NCBI GenBank assembly: GCA_015059715.1
Contig: SUZV01000008.1
Span: 50,209 to 114,208 of the forward strand
Source: Rikenellaceae bacterium
GTDB lineage: Bacteria > Bacteroidota > Bacteroidia > Bacteroidales > Rikenellaceae
Direction: 5' to 3'
Length of the DNA: 64,000 nt
Shown: positions 18,899-27,378 of the stretch, piece after piece
Numbering within the stretch: the first letter of the stretch is position 1
Layout of the letters: each line of letters begins with the position of its first letter
Translations under genes and position numbers: made by a program
The notes under the pieces: model-generated
What the model was told of the DNA's origin: nothing
Seen by the model: the letters and a program-made list of their open reading frames with translations, nothing else
Databases searched by the model: none

Positions 18899-19880
18899 TA
18901 GTTTTGGAGATACTCTGCGCGTAACCATCTTCGGTGCGTCGCACGCCTCGGAGTTAGGCGTAGTAATCGAGGGTCTGCCCCGAGGCATACGCCTTAGTGC
19001 CGATATGTTTACGGAGGATTTGGAGCGTCGTCGCCCAAGGCTTAGGGGCGAGACCTCGCGCGTGGAGGCCGATATGCCACATATCGAGGGTACGGACGAG
19101 GAGTCTATGACTACGGGCGAGGCTATAACCATCACGTTTCGCAATGCCAATACTCGCTCGGGTGACTACTCGGAGTTTGAGCACCACCCACGCCCCTCGC
19201 ATGCAGACCTTGTGCAACGCCGAAAGTATGGCTCTGGCTACGATATCTCGGGTGGCGGCTTAGCCTCGGGGCGTATGACTGTGGCCTTGGTTGCCGCAGG
19301 TGTTGTGGCTAAGCAGCTCCTCTCGGATGTAAGCTTTACTTCGGAGCTTATCTCGGTCGGCGGCTGTGAGGATAGCTTGCGCTTCGGTGAGGTTATCGCC
19401 CAGGCGCGTGCCGAGGGCGACTCGGTGGGAGGTGTCGTGCGTTGCACGATTCGAGGTGCAGGGTGTAGCCTTGGTGAGCCATTTTTCGACTCGGTAGAGA
19501 GCGTAATGTCGCACCTACTCTTCTCCATACCAGGTGTTAAGGGTGTAGCCTTTGGCGATGGCTTCGATTGTGCCGTAAAGCGTGGCTCGGAGCGTAACGA
19601 TATGATTATCGATGCCTTGGGCAGGACAGCAACGAACAACGAGGGGGGTATAAATGGTGGTATAACAAATGGTAATGATATCGTTGTGCGTGTGGCGATA
19701 AAACCTACACCGAGCATATCTCGTAGGCAGTCTACCTACGACTTTGAGCGTGGTGAGGTTACAGAGCTTGTTATCGGTGGTCGCCACGATAGCTGCATTG
19801 CACGACGTGCCGTTGTCGTTGTCGAGGCTATGGCGGCCTTGGCACTTGCGGAGTTAAAACTTCGGAGTCGCTATGCGTAG
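18891..19880 (+). CDS. aroC: Chorismate synthase, short divergent form
   Basis: 329 residues; the usual length is about 355-390. It makes chorismate from EPSP using reduced FMN. The start is GTG, overlapping the end of aroA by 8 bp. Recognisable parts: FGASHASELGVVIEGLPRG (usually FGESHG, the His is kept), RPSHADLVQRRKYG with its His, SGRMTVALVAAGVVAKQLL, GFDCAVKRGSERND, and DSCIARRAVVVVEAMAALAL. The normally strong DxRGGGHFS block reads DISGGGLAS, and several other positions deviate, so activity is probable from context but the protein is unusual. Confidence 0.9.
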   Translation: MNNSFGDTLRVTIFGASHASELGVVIEGLPRGIRLSADMFTEDLERRRPRLRGETSRVEADMPHIEGTDEESMTTGEAITITFRNANTRSGDYSEFEHHPRPSHADLVQRRKYGSGYDISGGGLASGRMTVALVAAGVVAKQLLSDVSFTSELISVGGCEDSLRFGEVIAQARAEGDSVGGVVRCTIRGAGCSLGEPFFDSVESVMSHLLFSIPGVKGVAFGDGFDCAVKRGSERNDMIIDALGRTATNNEGGINGGITNGNDIVVRVAIKPTPSISRRQSTYDFERGEVTELVIGGRHDSCIARRAVVVVEAMAALALAELKLRSRYA

Positions 19881-20721
19881 GCGCGAGTTGTTTGATTTGT
19901 TGCGTGCGGCTGCGTGTGAGTGCTACGACGATGTTGAGGCACGCCAGATTGCCGAGATGATTACGCTCGATAAAGCGCATATATCGCGTAACGAGTTGTT
20001 GGTAGAACCCAATGCCGAGGTATGTGTTGATGGCTTAGAGGATGTTATATCGAAATTACGTAGCTGGACCCCCGTACAATATATCCTTGGCTATGCCGAC
20101 TTTATGGAACTTCGTATCGAGGTAAATGGCTCGGTGCTTATACCGCGTCCCGAGACCGAGGAGCTGCTATGCTGGATAGCTAAGAGTACACCTCGGGGTG
20201 CGACAATTCTCGATGTCGGTACAGGCTCGGGGTGCATAGCCATAGCACTAAGCCGCGAGGTTGCCGATGCGAAGGTATATGGCCTTGACATATCTACGGA
20301 GGCCTTAGCCGTAGCGCGACGTAACGGACAACGCTACACTCCGAGTGTAACGTTTATCGAGGGTGATGCTCTCGGTGAGTTTAATATGCTCTTTACTCAC
20401 CCGTTTGATGTTATAGTCTCGAATCCTCCATATATTCCAACGTCGGATATGGCTCTTATGCGCCCTAATGTCGTCGACTACGAGCCGCATACCGCACTCT
20501 TTGTATCGGATGATGACCCACTATGTTTCTACCGAGCCATAGCTCGCACGGCGCGTACTATGCTGAGCGATGTGGGGGTATTATACTTCGAGATATATGA
20601 GTCGTTAGCCTCGGAGATGGTGGCCATGCTTAGCGACGAAGGCTATGGCGATGTGGTGCTACGCGAGGACTTTAGAGGAAAACCAAGAATGATATGCGCA
20701 AGACCGATTCACACGAACTAA
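19873..20721 (+). CDS. prmC: Release factor glutamine N5-methyltransferase PrmC
   Basis: 282 residues, standard size. PrmC methylates the Gln of the GGQ motif in peptide release factors. It has the N-terminal helical domain, PVQYILGYADFMEL, LIPRPETEELLCW, SAM-binding ILDVGTGSGCIAIALS and the catalytic SNPPYIPTSD. Overlaps aroC by 8 bp and recX by up to 28 bp. Confidence 0.96.
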   Translation: MRRRELFDLLRAAACECYDDVEARQIAEMITLDKAHISRNELLVEPNAEVCVDGLEDVISKLRSWTPVQYILGYADFMELRIEVNGSVLIPRPETEELLCWIAKSTPRGATILDVGTGSGCIAIALSREVADAKVYGLDISTEALAVARRNGQRYTPSVTFIEGDALGEFNMLFTHPFDVIVSNPPYIPTSDMALMRPNVVDYEPHTALFVSDDDPLCFYRAIARTARTMLSDVGVLYFEIYESLASEMVAMLSDEGYGDVVLREDFRGKPRMICARPIHTN

Positions 20722-21203
20722 TGCGAAAGCCCAAGGAGCGTAAGCCTAAGAGTGCCGATGAGGCTCTCAGCTCGCTTATGCGCCTATGTTCGAGGGCAGA
20801 GAAGTCGTCGGGCGATGCTCTGCGCCTTATGCGCACGTGGGGCGTAGCCGAGGAGGAGCGACAGGGTGTGCTCGATAGGCTTATCGCGCAACGTTTTATC
20901 GACGATGCCCGCTATGCCGAGGCCTACACGCGCGAGAAGAGTGTTATGGCAGGGTGGGGTGTGCGTAAGATAGCCGAGCAGCTGCGTCTTAAGGGTATAA
21001 GTCGCGATATAATCACCTCGACACTTGCTAAGCTCGATGTGGATGAGCAGGTGGAACGCTTAGAGACCAAGCTTATAAAGAAGATGCGCACGACAAAGAG
21101 TGCTTCGACATACGAACTGCGTGGTAAGCTGCTGCGCTACGGCCTAACACTTGGATACGACTACGATGCCGTAATGGAGGTTATAGATAGGCTCGTCGAC
21201 TAA
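20694..21203 (+). CDS. recX: Regulatory protein RecX
   Basis: 169 residues. RecX restrains RecA filaments. The family's three helical repeats are visible: DALRLMRTWGVAEEERQGVLDR, then FIDDARYAEAYTREK, WGVRKIAEQLRLKGISRDII, and a last YELRGKLLRYGLTLGYDYDAVMEV. Two starts are possible: this ATG inside prmC, or the ATG at 20721 that overlaps the prmC stop as TAATG. The second would give 160 residues and is the classic coupled arrangement. No recA gene is nearby. Confidence 0.92.
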   Translation: MRKTDSHELMRKPKERKPKSADEALSSLMRLCSRAEKSSGDALRLMRTWGVAEEERQGVLDRLIAQRFIDDARYAEAYTREKSVMAGWGVRKIAEQLRLKGISRDIITSTLAKLDVDEQVERLETKLIKKMRTTKSASTYELRGKLLRYGLTLGYDYDAVMEVIDRLVD

Positions 21204-21248
21204 TCTACAGAACATCCCTTATATCAAGTATATAGCAATAACGCCGTA

Positions 21249-22601
21249 TTACGTCACCACCTCATACGTTATGCAACTGATATAGTGTTGCTCCTGGCTG
21301 TTATACATTAGATAGAGAGGTCCTACGATAGATGGACTTATGTCGATGTAGAGCATGCCATCTGCCGAGGCCTTGGTGATAAAGTGCCACCTCTTACCAC
21401 TCTCGATAATGGCCCATTTGCTATCGTTATTCGGATAGAACTTAAACGTATAGCTCTCGCCCCTCTTAAGGTGGTAGTGCATAGGAATCTCGACAATGCG
21501 GAGCATATCACCATAGTTGGTGCTTATGGCTGGCAGCGTCTGGATATGTTGCTCGCGTATTAGGCGGGCCAATATCTCGGGAGCAAGGCCTGCGGCTCTC
21601 CACTCCTCGACCTGTAGGTTGCCTACGTTGCGAAACTCTGGGCTAAGGAGCGGATTATCCCCTTTCTCGATATCGCCCTCCGAAGTTGTAGGCTTATGGT
21701 AGCTTACAACTACACTCCATCTATTATCCCTGCCACTATTGCAAGCGATGTTGAGCTGAGGAGTGCCTTGGAGCGTATAACGGATATGGTACACCCCGTC
21801 ACCCTCGTCCTGCCACTGCTCAAGAGGTACGATGTTGCGGTAGTTGATAAGTGCTATATTATACCTCGTATCAAGTAGTTTGATGCGGAAGCTATAGCTT
21901 CGCCCTACGTTAAGGTGTCGGTGTAGTGGTATATCTACGAGCTCTATAATCGGGGGCTTATCACCTCCGAGAAGCTCGGGAAGCTCTATTCGTCGGCGAC
22001 GTGCAAGGTGAAAGAGTCGCTCGATGTCGAGTCTATATGTGGCCCACTCGCTCGATGCAGGTATCATCGCCTCGAACTCCTCGCGGCTGATAGGTGACGC
22101 TATGAACTGGTCCTCGGCCTGCTCTGGAAGGTGCGACATAACCATAAGCCGAGGGTCGACATCGTACCAACTCCAGATGTAGCTATTGCGAGTAAATAGA
22201 CCCCGTTCGACATGTCCTGCGCCCCACGTAGGATCGAGAAGCATACCCCAACCTTCGAGGTCTACATATAGCCATGCGTGGCCACCAGGGCCTATCTTAC
22301 CCTTGCTACTCTTCGATATGCCCGATATTATGCGCGACTTTATACCCACGCACTTGGCGATGTAGTGAAATAGCTCGCAGTAGGCTTGACATACACCGCG
22401 ACGCTCGGCATAGCACTCGTCAGCGTGGTATATCGTATAGGTGGTGTCGTACTCGATATTCTTGCATATCCACGCATATATGGCTCGTACTCTATCGCGC
22501 CTATTTGTACACCCTGCCACTATGCTCTCGGCTAACGGCTGGTAGTTCTCCTTCGAGGGGTGAACCCACCCCTGTTTAAATGCTCTATCAGTTGCGAACA
22601 T
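21249..22601 (-). CDS. Transglutaminase-like domain protein
   Basis: 450 residues without a signal peptide. The N-terminal ~200 residues hold a transglutaminase/cysteine-protease-like fold: Cys in RRGVCQAYCELF, His in GPGGHAWLYVD, Asp in MLLDPTWGAG, the expected catalytic triad order. Family members cross-link or cleave peptide bonds; the substrate here is unknown. Two similar beta-rich modules follow (VDIPLHRHLNVGRSYSFRIKL and VEIPMHYHLKRGESYTFKFYP), an internal repeat suggesting binding domains. Convergent with recX. Confidence 0.85.
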   Translation of the reverse strand: MFATDRAFKQGWVHPSKENYQPLAESIVAGCTNRRDRVRAIYAWICKNIEYDTTYTIYHADECYAERRGVCQAYCELFHYIAKCVGIKSRIISGISKSSKGKIGPGGHAWLYVDLEGWGMLLDPTWGAGHVERGLFTRNSYIWSWYDVDPRLMVMSHLPEQAEDQFIASPISREEFEAMIPASSEWATYRLDIERLFHLARRRRIELPELLGGDKPPIIELVDIPLHRHLNVGRSYSFRIKLLDTRYNIALINYRNIVPLEQWQDEGDGVYHIRYTLQGTPQLNIACNSGRDNRWSVVVSYHKPTTSEGDIEKGDNPLLSPEFRNVGNLQVEEWRAAGLAPEILARLIREQHIQTLPAISTNYGDMLRIVEIPMHYHLKRGESYTFKFYPNNDSKWAIIESGKRWHFITKASADGMLYIDISPSIVGPLYLMYNSQEQHYISCITYEVVT

Positions 22602-22635
22602 ATGGTTATAAGGGTGTTAGAGTGCGTTGATATGG

Positions 22636-23562
22636 CTATTTTAACGTGTGGGGTGCCAGAGGACAGCGGTGGCAGAATCCCATGTTGCAGTACTCGCGCG
22701 AGAGCTGTATAAGGGCTTGGCTATCTAAGGCTGTGGTTGCTACAGTGGTGTAGCTATGCCATAGTTTTGTGTAGATGTTCTCCTCGGAGGGTATATCCAT
22801 CAGCAGCTGCCACACATTGCTATCGAAAAACTCTGACGAGGTGTAGTTTCGATATGCGCACATAATAGGTGCTACGAGGTTGATGCCCAAGATGTCGCAT
22901 TTGAAGTGCCCTATGCGACGCGAGAGGTTGGTGTAGCCACTCTCGACAGATATCTTATTAATCCAGTACTCCGAAATGTTACCCCCAAAGAGCCTATATA
23001 CATCCCTGCGACTCCTGCAGGCTGTGATGCTCGCTAAGGTAATCATATTGTTGTTGAGCATAGCGGCAATCTGCACCAGACGAAGCGTGGGGTTGTTATT
23101 GGGGTATATATTGTTAAACTGCCACTCCGAAGCGGCCATAGGTCTGATACTATACTTGGTGGCAAGGTGCGTAAACTCTGACCTAAGCCTGGCGATATAC
23201 TCATCCTCGTGATAGAGCTCTAAAAGACCAGCACTGCCCAGAAGTAGTGCGTCGAGGTTGAGCTTCGATGTAGATTCACGCGCGAGAATCGTGTAGCTTA
23301 TAGTGTTGGCAAGACGCTCCATAGCCTCGCGGTTTTGCGTGCCTCCCATGATTCTAAAGAGTAGAATTATGAGCGTCTGGTTCCAGTCGTTATGTGTAGC
23401 TTGCAGGTAGGCGTTGATATCTCTGACCTTGCGCCTAAGACGTTCATCGGTCAGCGTAAAGAGTATACGCTGTAGCGTACTACGCTCGATGTGGCCTATG
23501 CCCATAAGACACTCTGAACGTATAGAACCCTGTGTTGCCATCTCTCTACTCTGCTTAGCCAT
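22636..23562 (-). CDS. DUF2851-family protein, N-terminally short
   Basis: 308 residues. I recognise the DUF2851 signature segments: NLDALLLGSAGLLE, NNNPTLRLVQIAAML (usually PxNxPxxRLxQLA), a middle WINKISVESGYTNLSRRIG, INLVAPIMCAY, and a C-terminal CxxxCxxxxL-like end (CNMGFCHRCPLAPH). Family proteins known to me are about 420-430 residues, so the N-terminal third is missing. The neighbouring gene starts within 20 bp, leaving no room for it. Function unknown; possibly a truncated or specialised version. Confidence 0.75.
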   Translation of the reverse strand: MAKQSREMATQGSIRSECLMGIGHIERSTLQRILFTLTDERLRRKVRDINAYLQATHNDWNQTLIILLFRIMGGTQNREAMERLANTISYTILARESTSKLNLDALLLGSAGLLELYHEDEYIARLRSEFTHLATKYSIRPMAASEWQFNNIYPNNNPTLRLVQIAAMLNNNMITLASITACRSRRDVYRLFGGNISEYWINKISVESGYTNLSRRIGHFKCDILGINLVAPIMCAYRNYTSSEFFDSNVWQLLMDIPSEENIYTKLWHSYTTVATTALDSQALIQLSREYCNMGFCHRCPLAPHTLK

Positions 23563-23580
23563 AGCACTATAGCCTGCCCT

Positions 23581-23901
23581 CTATAGTAAGTTTAGTTCAA
23601 GAAGTGCCTCTTCGGTCATCATCGACTTATCCCACTGTGGCTCGAAGGTGAGCGTTATGTTGACCTTCTCGACACCATCAATCTTGCTCACCTCGCGGTG
23701 TATATCCTCAAGGAGCATATCGGCCATAGGGCAGTTCGGGGCTGTGAGCGTCATGATGATATCGGCAACGCCTGTAGGGTCGAAATTTATCTCGTAGATA
23801 AGACCGAGGTCGTAGATGTTAACAGGAATCTCGGGGTCGTATATGTTTTTAAGCGTCAGAACAATGTTCTTCTCGACGTTGAGAATCTCTTCGGGTGTCA
23901 T
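23581..23901 (-). CDS. MIP18/SufT-type iron-sulfur cluster assembly factor (DUF59)
   Basis: 106 residues, the typical minimal DUF59 domain. It has KNIYDPEIPVNIYDLGLIY, the conserved Cys in LTAPNCPMAD, and a late FEPQWDKSMMTEEAL. Such proteins help mature Fe-S proteins, consistent with a sufE gene a short distance upstream on the same strand. Confidence 0.92.
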   Translation of the reverse strand: MTPEEILNVEKNIVLTLKNIYDPEIPVNIYDLGLIYEINFDPTGVADIIMTLTAPNCPMADMLLEDIHREVSKIDGVEKVNITLTFEPQWDKSMMTEEALLELNLL

Positions 23902-23918
23902 ACTCTATATTACAGGAG

Positions 23919-23944
23919 TGTTCTATAAATTAGTAAATATGTTA
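23919..23944. repeat. 26-nt dispersed repeat, copy 1
   Basis: A 26-base AT-rich sequence beginning TGTTCTATAAATTAG and ending AATATGTTA recurs exactly at 36399-36424. Both copies sit 18 to 34 bases before the start of a minus-strand gene and are followed by GTTGAGAGGTT a few bases further. It may be a shared promoter or leader piece. Confidence 0.75.
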
Positions 23945-24099
23945 TTCGTTGTTGAGAGGTTATGTTTCGGTTGCGTTTGAATCTATTGCGCCTTCGTAAG
24001 AGCTGAGAAATCTACTCAGAAAAACTTTCAAAATCGACTCGACCTAATCTATATCCCCCCTAAAATTGTAATTTTGTTGATAGTGGTGATGCTACAAGC

Positions 24100-24522
24100 C
24101 TATCTCTGTGTGTTGGCATAAACCAAGGCATCCATCTTCATCTGCGCTATCATAGCCCTTAAGCCATTGCTTCGCGTCGGTGAGAGGTTCTCGCCAAGGC
24201 CTATGGCATCGACAAAGTATAGCTCGATGCTCGCAAGCTCCTCGGGTGTGCGGCCACTCATAACCCTTACAAGCAGGGTGATGATGCCCTTGGTGATTAT
24301 GGCATCGCTGTCGGCAGTGTAGTATACCTTGCCATCACGTAGCTCCGAGGCTACCCATACTCGCGATTGGCAACCCTCGATAAGGTACTTCTCGGTGCGC
24401 TTAGCGTCGTCAATAGCTGGCAACGAGTCGCTAAGGCTAATAAGGTAGTCGTACTTGTCTAACCAGTCGTCAAACATCGCAAACTCCTCGATTATTGCAT
24501 CCTGAATTGCATCCTGTGTCAT
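24100..24522 (-). CDS. sufE: Cysteine desulfuration protein SufE
   Basis: 140 residues. SufE accepts sulfur from the desulfurase SufS on a conserved Cys and passes it to the scaffold. The active Cys is in EGCQSRVWV near residue 51; the C-terminal LSPTRSNGLRAMIAQMK block is typical. No other suf genes are in the window except the SufT-like gene downstream. Confidence 0.95.
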   Translation of the reverse strand: MTQDAIQDAIIEEFAMFDDWLDKYDYLISLSDSLPAIDDAKRTEKYLIEGCQSRVWVASELRDGKVYYTADSDAIITKGIITLLVRVMSGRTPEELASIELYFVDAIGLGENLSPTRSNGLRAMIAQMKMDALVYANTQR

Positions 24523-24572
24523 ATATGTAGTATATATTATCGTTTATTATGTGTAGTAAAATCTTCGTATCG

Positions 24573-26195
24573 CTATCTGTTCTCTGCTCGTCGAACCTCG
24601 CTCATAGGCCTTGTTGTCGAGGCCCAGGGTCGCTCAATGCCGAGTATGTGGGCTATTGTTGGGGCGAGCTCCACGATGCTCACACTGCGCTCTACAACCT
24701 GTGGCTCGATGCCTCCGTAGATGATTAAGGGCACCTCGCGGTCGTAGTTGTAGCCCGCATCGGCTGCCGAGCGGCAGTCGCTTCGCTCGATAATCCATCC
24801 TGGCTGTAGGTCTACGATTACATCGCCCGAGCGTGTGGCGTAGAAGCTCTGCTGGAGGAGTCGGCTACGCCCCTCGGCAAATGAGGTGTTGCGCAACGAT
24901 GATGCCGATATGGCTGTGGCCACACCGCGTAGCTGGAGCATAAACGTGGCAACCTGCTCGCGAATAGCATCTATGGATAGCTGTTTGTTGAGCAGAGCCG
25001 TATGGTTTAGGTACATGGCGTTGTTGGCAAAGCCTAAGACGTAGTTGTCCGAGCCATAGTGGGCCCCAAGGAAGGCATTTACCAGCACCTCGGCTTGCAG
25101 CACGTTAAATCGCTCCTTGGGCTTGTGGCCTACGGGGTTGTACGATGGCGAGGTGCCGTGTGGCGAGCTAACTACGATGACCACATCGCTCGGCTCCTTA
25201 ACCTGAGCATAGACGTATGTTAGAAACTCTTCAAGCTTCTTGTCGAGGCGGTAGAGCATATCCTCATACTCCATAGATTCGGGACCATACGCCGTAGCTA
25301 TGTAGCGTGGGGTGTCGAGGACAATATTTAGCAGGTCTGGAGTGTCGTTTGTGGCAAGTCGCTCCTGAGCTATGAGCCTACGTGCAAACTCAAAGACCAT
25401 ACTGTTGCCTGCAGGGGTGTAGCACATATGTCCAATCTTCGATTTGGCAAGCTTAAGGTCTACGTCGCTGAGTAGCTTGGTGCTCTTACCCTTGATATCC
25501 TCAATTACGGCCACCTCGCTATTTTTGTAGAGCTTGGCATCGTAGAGCGGTGTCCACCTCTCCATGCGATACATATCGTTGCTCTCGGTGCGGTTATACT
25601 CCTTTACCCAGTCGGCTAAGCGATCTGTATATGCCGACGATGTTGTCCAGTGTGTCTTGTTTGTCTCGGCCCAGTAGGCTATGCCGCTACGACCGGTAGT
25701 CACCACTGCCGAGAGGGCATCTATAGCTATGGTGAAGTGCTTGCTCTCGGGGTGCAGGTAGCGGAGCATATCGCCTGTTGTGGGGACTATAAGGCGGTTC
25801 GGTGAGCAGCTCACTGCGCCTATGCTAAACTCTATGGGGTGGGCCTTGCTGTCGCCAATAAGCGATACGCGCGACGAGTCGGCATAGCTCCACCAGCTCT
25901 CGCCTATGATGCCGTGTACGGAGGGTTGTGTGCCAGTAGATAGTGTGGCCAAGCCTGCTGCGGTGCTACATAGAGCGTAGTCTACCTGTGCCGATGTAAC
26001 GTATACACCACCCTCCATCAGACGGCGAAAGCCGCCATCAGAGAGGTTGTCGTGGTAGCGGTCAAGGTCGCTACTGCGCAACGAGCCTACCACGATGTTG
26101 ATGACAAGCTGTGGCTCTGTAGCTTTGACACAGAGAGGTGTGACAACTACTGTTATTAGGGCAAGTAACCCACAAAGTACTACTCTTTTTACCAT
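24573..26195 (-). CDS. PafA/NPP-fold phosphatase homologue, probably inactive
   Basis: 540 residues with a signal peptide (KRVVLCGLLALITVVVTPLC). The fold is that of the Bacteroidota alkaline phosphatase/nucleotide pyrophosphatase group: CSTAAGLATLSTGTQPSVHGI (around 76-96), GPESMEYEDMLYRLDKKL, and YNYDREVPLIIYG near the end. But the metal and catalytic positions I know from PafA are changed: VVD is VVG (residue 37), the TDYxGHxFG block is TPRYIATAYG, TADH is SSPH, DxHVPLL is DREVPLI, and the Lys/Arg block KDRA is DALS. Only the nucleophile-region Thr and one His seem to remain. The ATG at 26195 is chosen because a -7 box sits just upstream. Confidence 0.8.
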   Translation of the reverse strand: MVKRVVLCGLLALITVVVTPLCVKATEPQLVINIVVGSLRSSDLDRYHDNLSDGGFRRLMEGGVYVTSAQVDYALCSTAAGLATLSTGTQPSVHGIIGESWWSYADSSRVSLIGDSKAHPIEFSIGAVSCSPNRLIVPTTGDMLRYLHPESKHFTIAIDALSAVVTTGRSGIAYWAETNKTHWTTSSAYTDRLADWVKEYNRTESNDMYRMERWTPLYDAKLYKNSEVAVIEDIKGKSTKLLSDVDLKLAKSKIGHMCYTPAGNSMVFEFARRLIAQERLATNDTPDLLNIVLDTPRYIATAYGPESMEYEDMLYRLDKKLEEFLTYVYAQVKEPSDVVIVVSSPHGTSPSYNPVGHKPKERFNVLQAEVLVNAFLGAHYGSDNYVLGFANNAMYLNHTALLNKQLSIDAIREQVATFMLQLRGVATAISASSLRNTSFAEGRSRLLQQSFYATRSGDVIVDLQPGWIIERSDCRSAADAGYNYDREVPLIIYGGIEPQVVERSVSIVELAPTIAHILGIERPWASTTRPMSEVRRAENR

Positions 26196-26213
26196 AAAGT
26201 TGGTTTTAACCCA

Positions 26214-26401
26214 CAAAGATAACAAAAAGTACTGAATTTACACCACGTGTGACGCTATATTATGTAATGCGATGCTGTAGTAGATGCATCATTATGATGC
26301 CAAAGATACTAAAAAGTACTTAAATTGCACCACGTGTGACGCTATATTATCTATTATCTAATTGCATATTGTGTAGGTGCATCATTATGATGCCAAAGAT
26401 G
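26214..26401 (-). promoter_or_regulatory. Tandem promoter/palindrome repeat units
   Basis: Two repeat units of about 90 bp lie in tandem. Read on the minus strand, each contains CACACGTGGTG, then AGTACTTTTT and a -7-like box (TATCTTTG at 26221-26214, TATCTTTG at 26308-26301, CATCTTTG at 26401-26394). The last two boxes are immediately followed by the palindrome GCATCATAATGATGC (26300-26286 and 26393-26379). The box at 26221-26214 fits the phosphatase-homologue start at 26195. The palindrome position at the expected transcription start suggests an operator. Confidence 0.65.
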
Positions 26402-26408
26402 TGTCGTT

Positions 26409-27377
26409 CTACAACTCTATTTGTGCCATTCGCTCCATTAAGGCCTTCTCGTTTAAGAAATCTATCTCGCCGAGCTCCTCCATTAGTGCGAGCTGCTTGA
26501 GGCAGAACGCGCGGTAAGCCTCGCTACGAGGGTTGCGTGGGCGGTGACCTACAGCAGCGATTATGCTCCTAACGTGCTGCATCTGCTCCTTGGCGTGGGC
26601 CGAGAGCGCAGCCTCGAAGAACTTCTCGGCGACATACTCTACGGCTTGTGGCGAGGGGTGTACCAAGTCGTCACCATAGAAGCGATAGTCGCGCAGGTCA
26701 TCTAACACTATCTCATACGAGGGGAAGTACTCTGCACGCTCGGGGTGGCGGCGGCAGAAGTTGGCGATGGCTACGCGCAGAATAGCCTTACTTAGCGAGT
26801 TATCCTCCATGCCCTCGCCAATATGTCGCACAGGGCTGAGCGTAAGGAGTAGCCGCGAGTGTGTGAGGCTGAGAATGGTCTCAAGCTCCGCTTCGCACTC
26901 ATCGACGGTGAGTAGTGTGCGGCGAAAGAGCCTCTGGGGCTGCTTGTGGCAGTTGGCAACCACCTCGTCTGTAGCATTTAGGCGATACACCCACGCCGTA
27001 CCGAGGGTGACGATGCTTAGGTCGGCATCCAGCATGGCCCTACGACCCTGTTCGAGGGATATATGGATAGCGTCAGTTAGCTCCTCGATGCTGTTGCCAT
27101 AGATTTGGGAGTGAAAGTTATAGTCTACATAACTGCCGTCGAGTGCTACGATATTCTCCTCCTTGGGGGTGTATCCCTCGCTCATATGACGCATAGCTAT
27201 GGCTATAGATGCAGGGTTAAAGAGTATGCCCGTAGGCGAGGCCGTGACGTTGAACTTATTGCGTTGTAGGTAGTCGGCGATATTGTTTGCAAAGCACGAG
27301 CCCAAGCACAATATCTTGTGGCGATACTCTATGCTTTTATCCCACTTTTTAACCTCTATTTCGGTGCGAAACTTCAT
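26409..27377 (-). CDS. GSCFA domain-containing protein
   Basis: 322 residues from the ATG (a TTG three codons earlier is possible). It has the defining block LGSCFANNIADYL near residue 30, giving the family its name, plus a GDxxN-like SGNH-hydrolase pattern (TLGTAWVY, LLTLSPVRH, YFPSYEIVLDDLRDYRFYGDDLVHPS with a late Asp-x-x-His-type motif). GSCFA proteins resemble lipases/esterases of the SGNH class; substrate unknown. It starts one base after the acyltransferase stop, so both are in one operon, a fitting pair for acyl-group removal and transfer. Confidence 0.92.
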   Translation of the reverse strand: MKFRTEIEVKKWDKSIEYRHKILCLGSCFANNIADYLQRNKFNVTASPTGILFNPASIAIAMRHMSEGYTPKEENIVALDGSYVDYNFHSQIYGNSIEELTDAIHISLEQGRRAMLDADLSIVTLGTAWVYRLNATDEVVANCHKQPQRLFRRTLLTVDECEAELETILSLTHSRLLLTLSPVRHIGEGMEDNSLSKAILRVAIANFCRRHPERAEYFPSYEIVLDDLRDYRFYGDDLVHPSPQAVEYVAEKFFEAALSAHAKEQMQHVRSIIAAVGHRPRNPRSEAYRAFCLKQLALMEELGEIDFLNEKALMERMAQIEL

Positions 27378-27378
27378 A

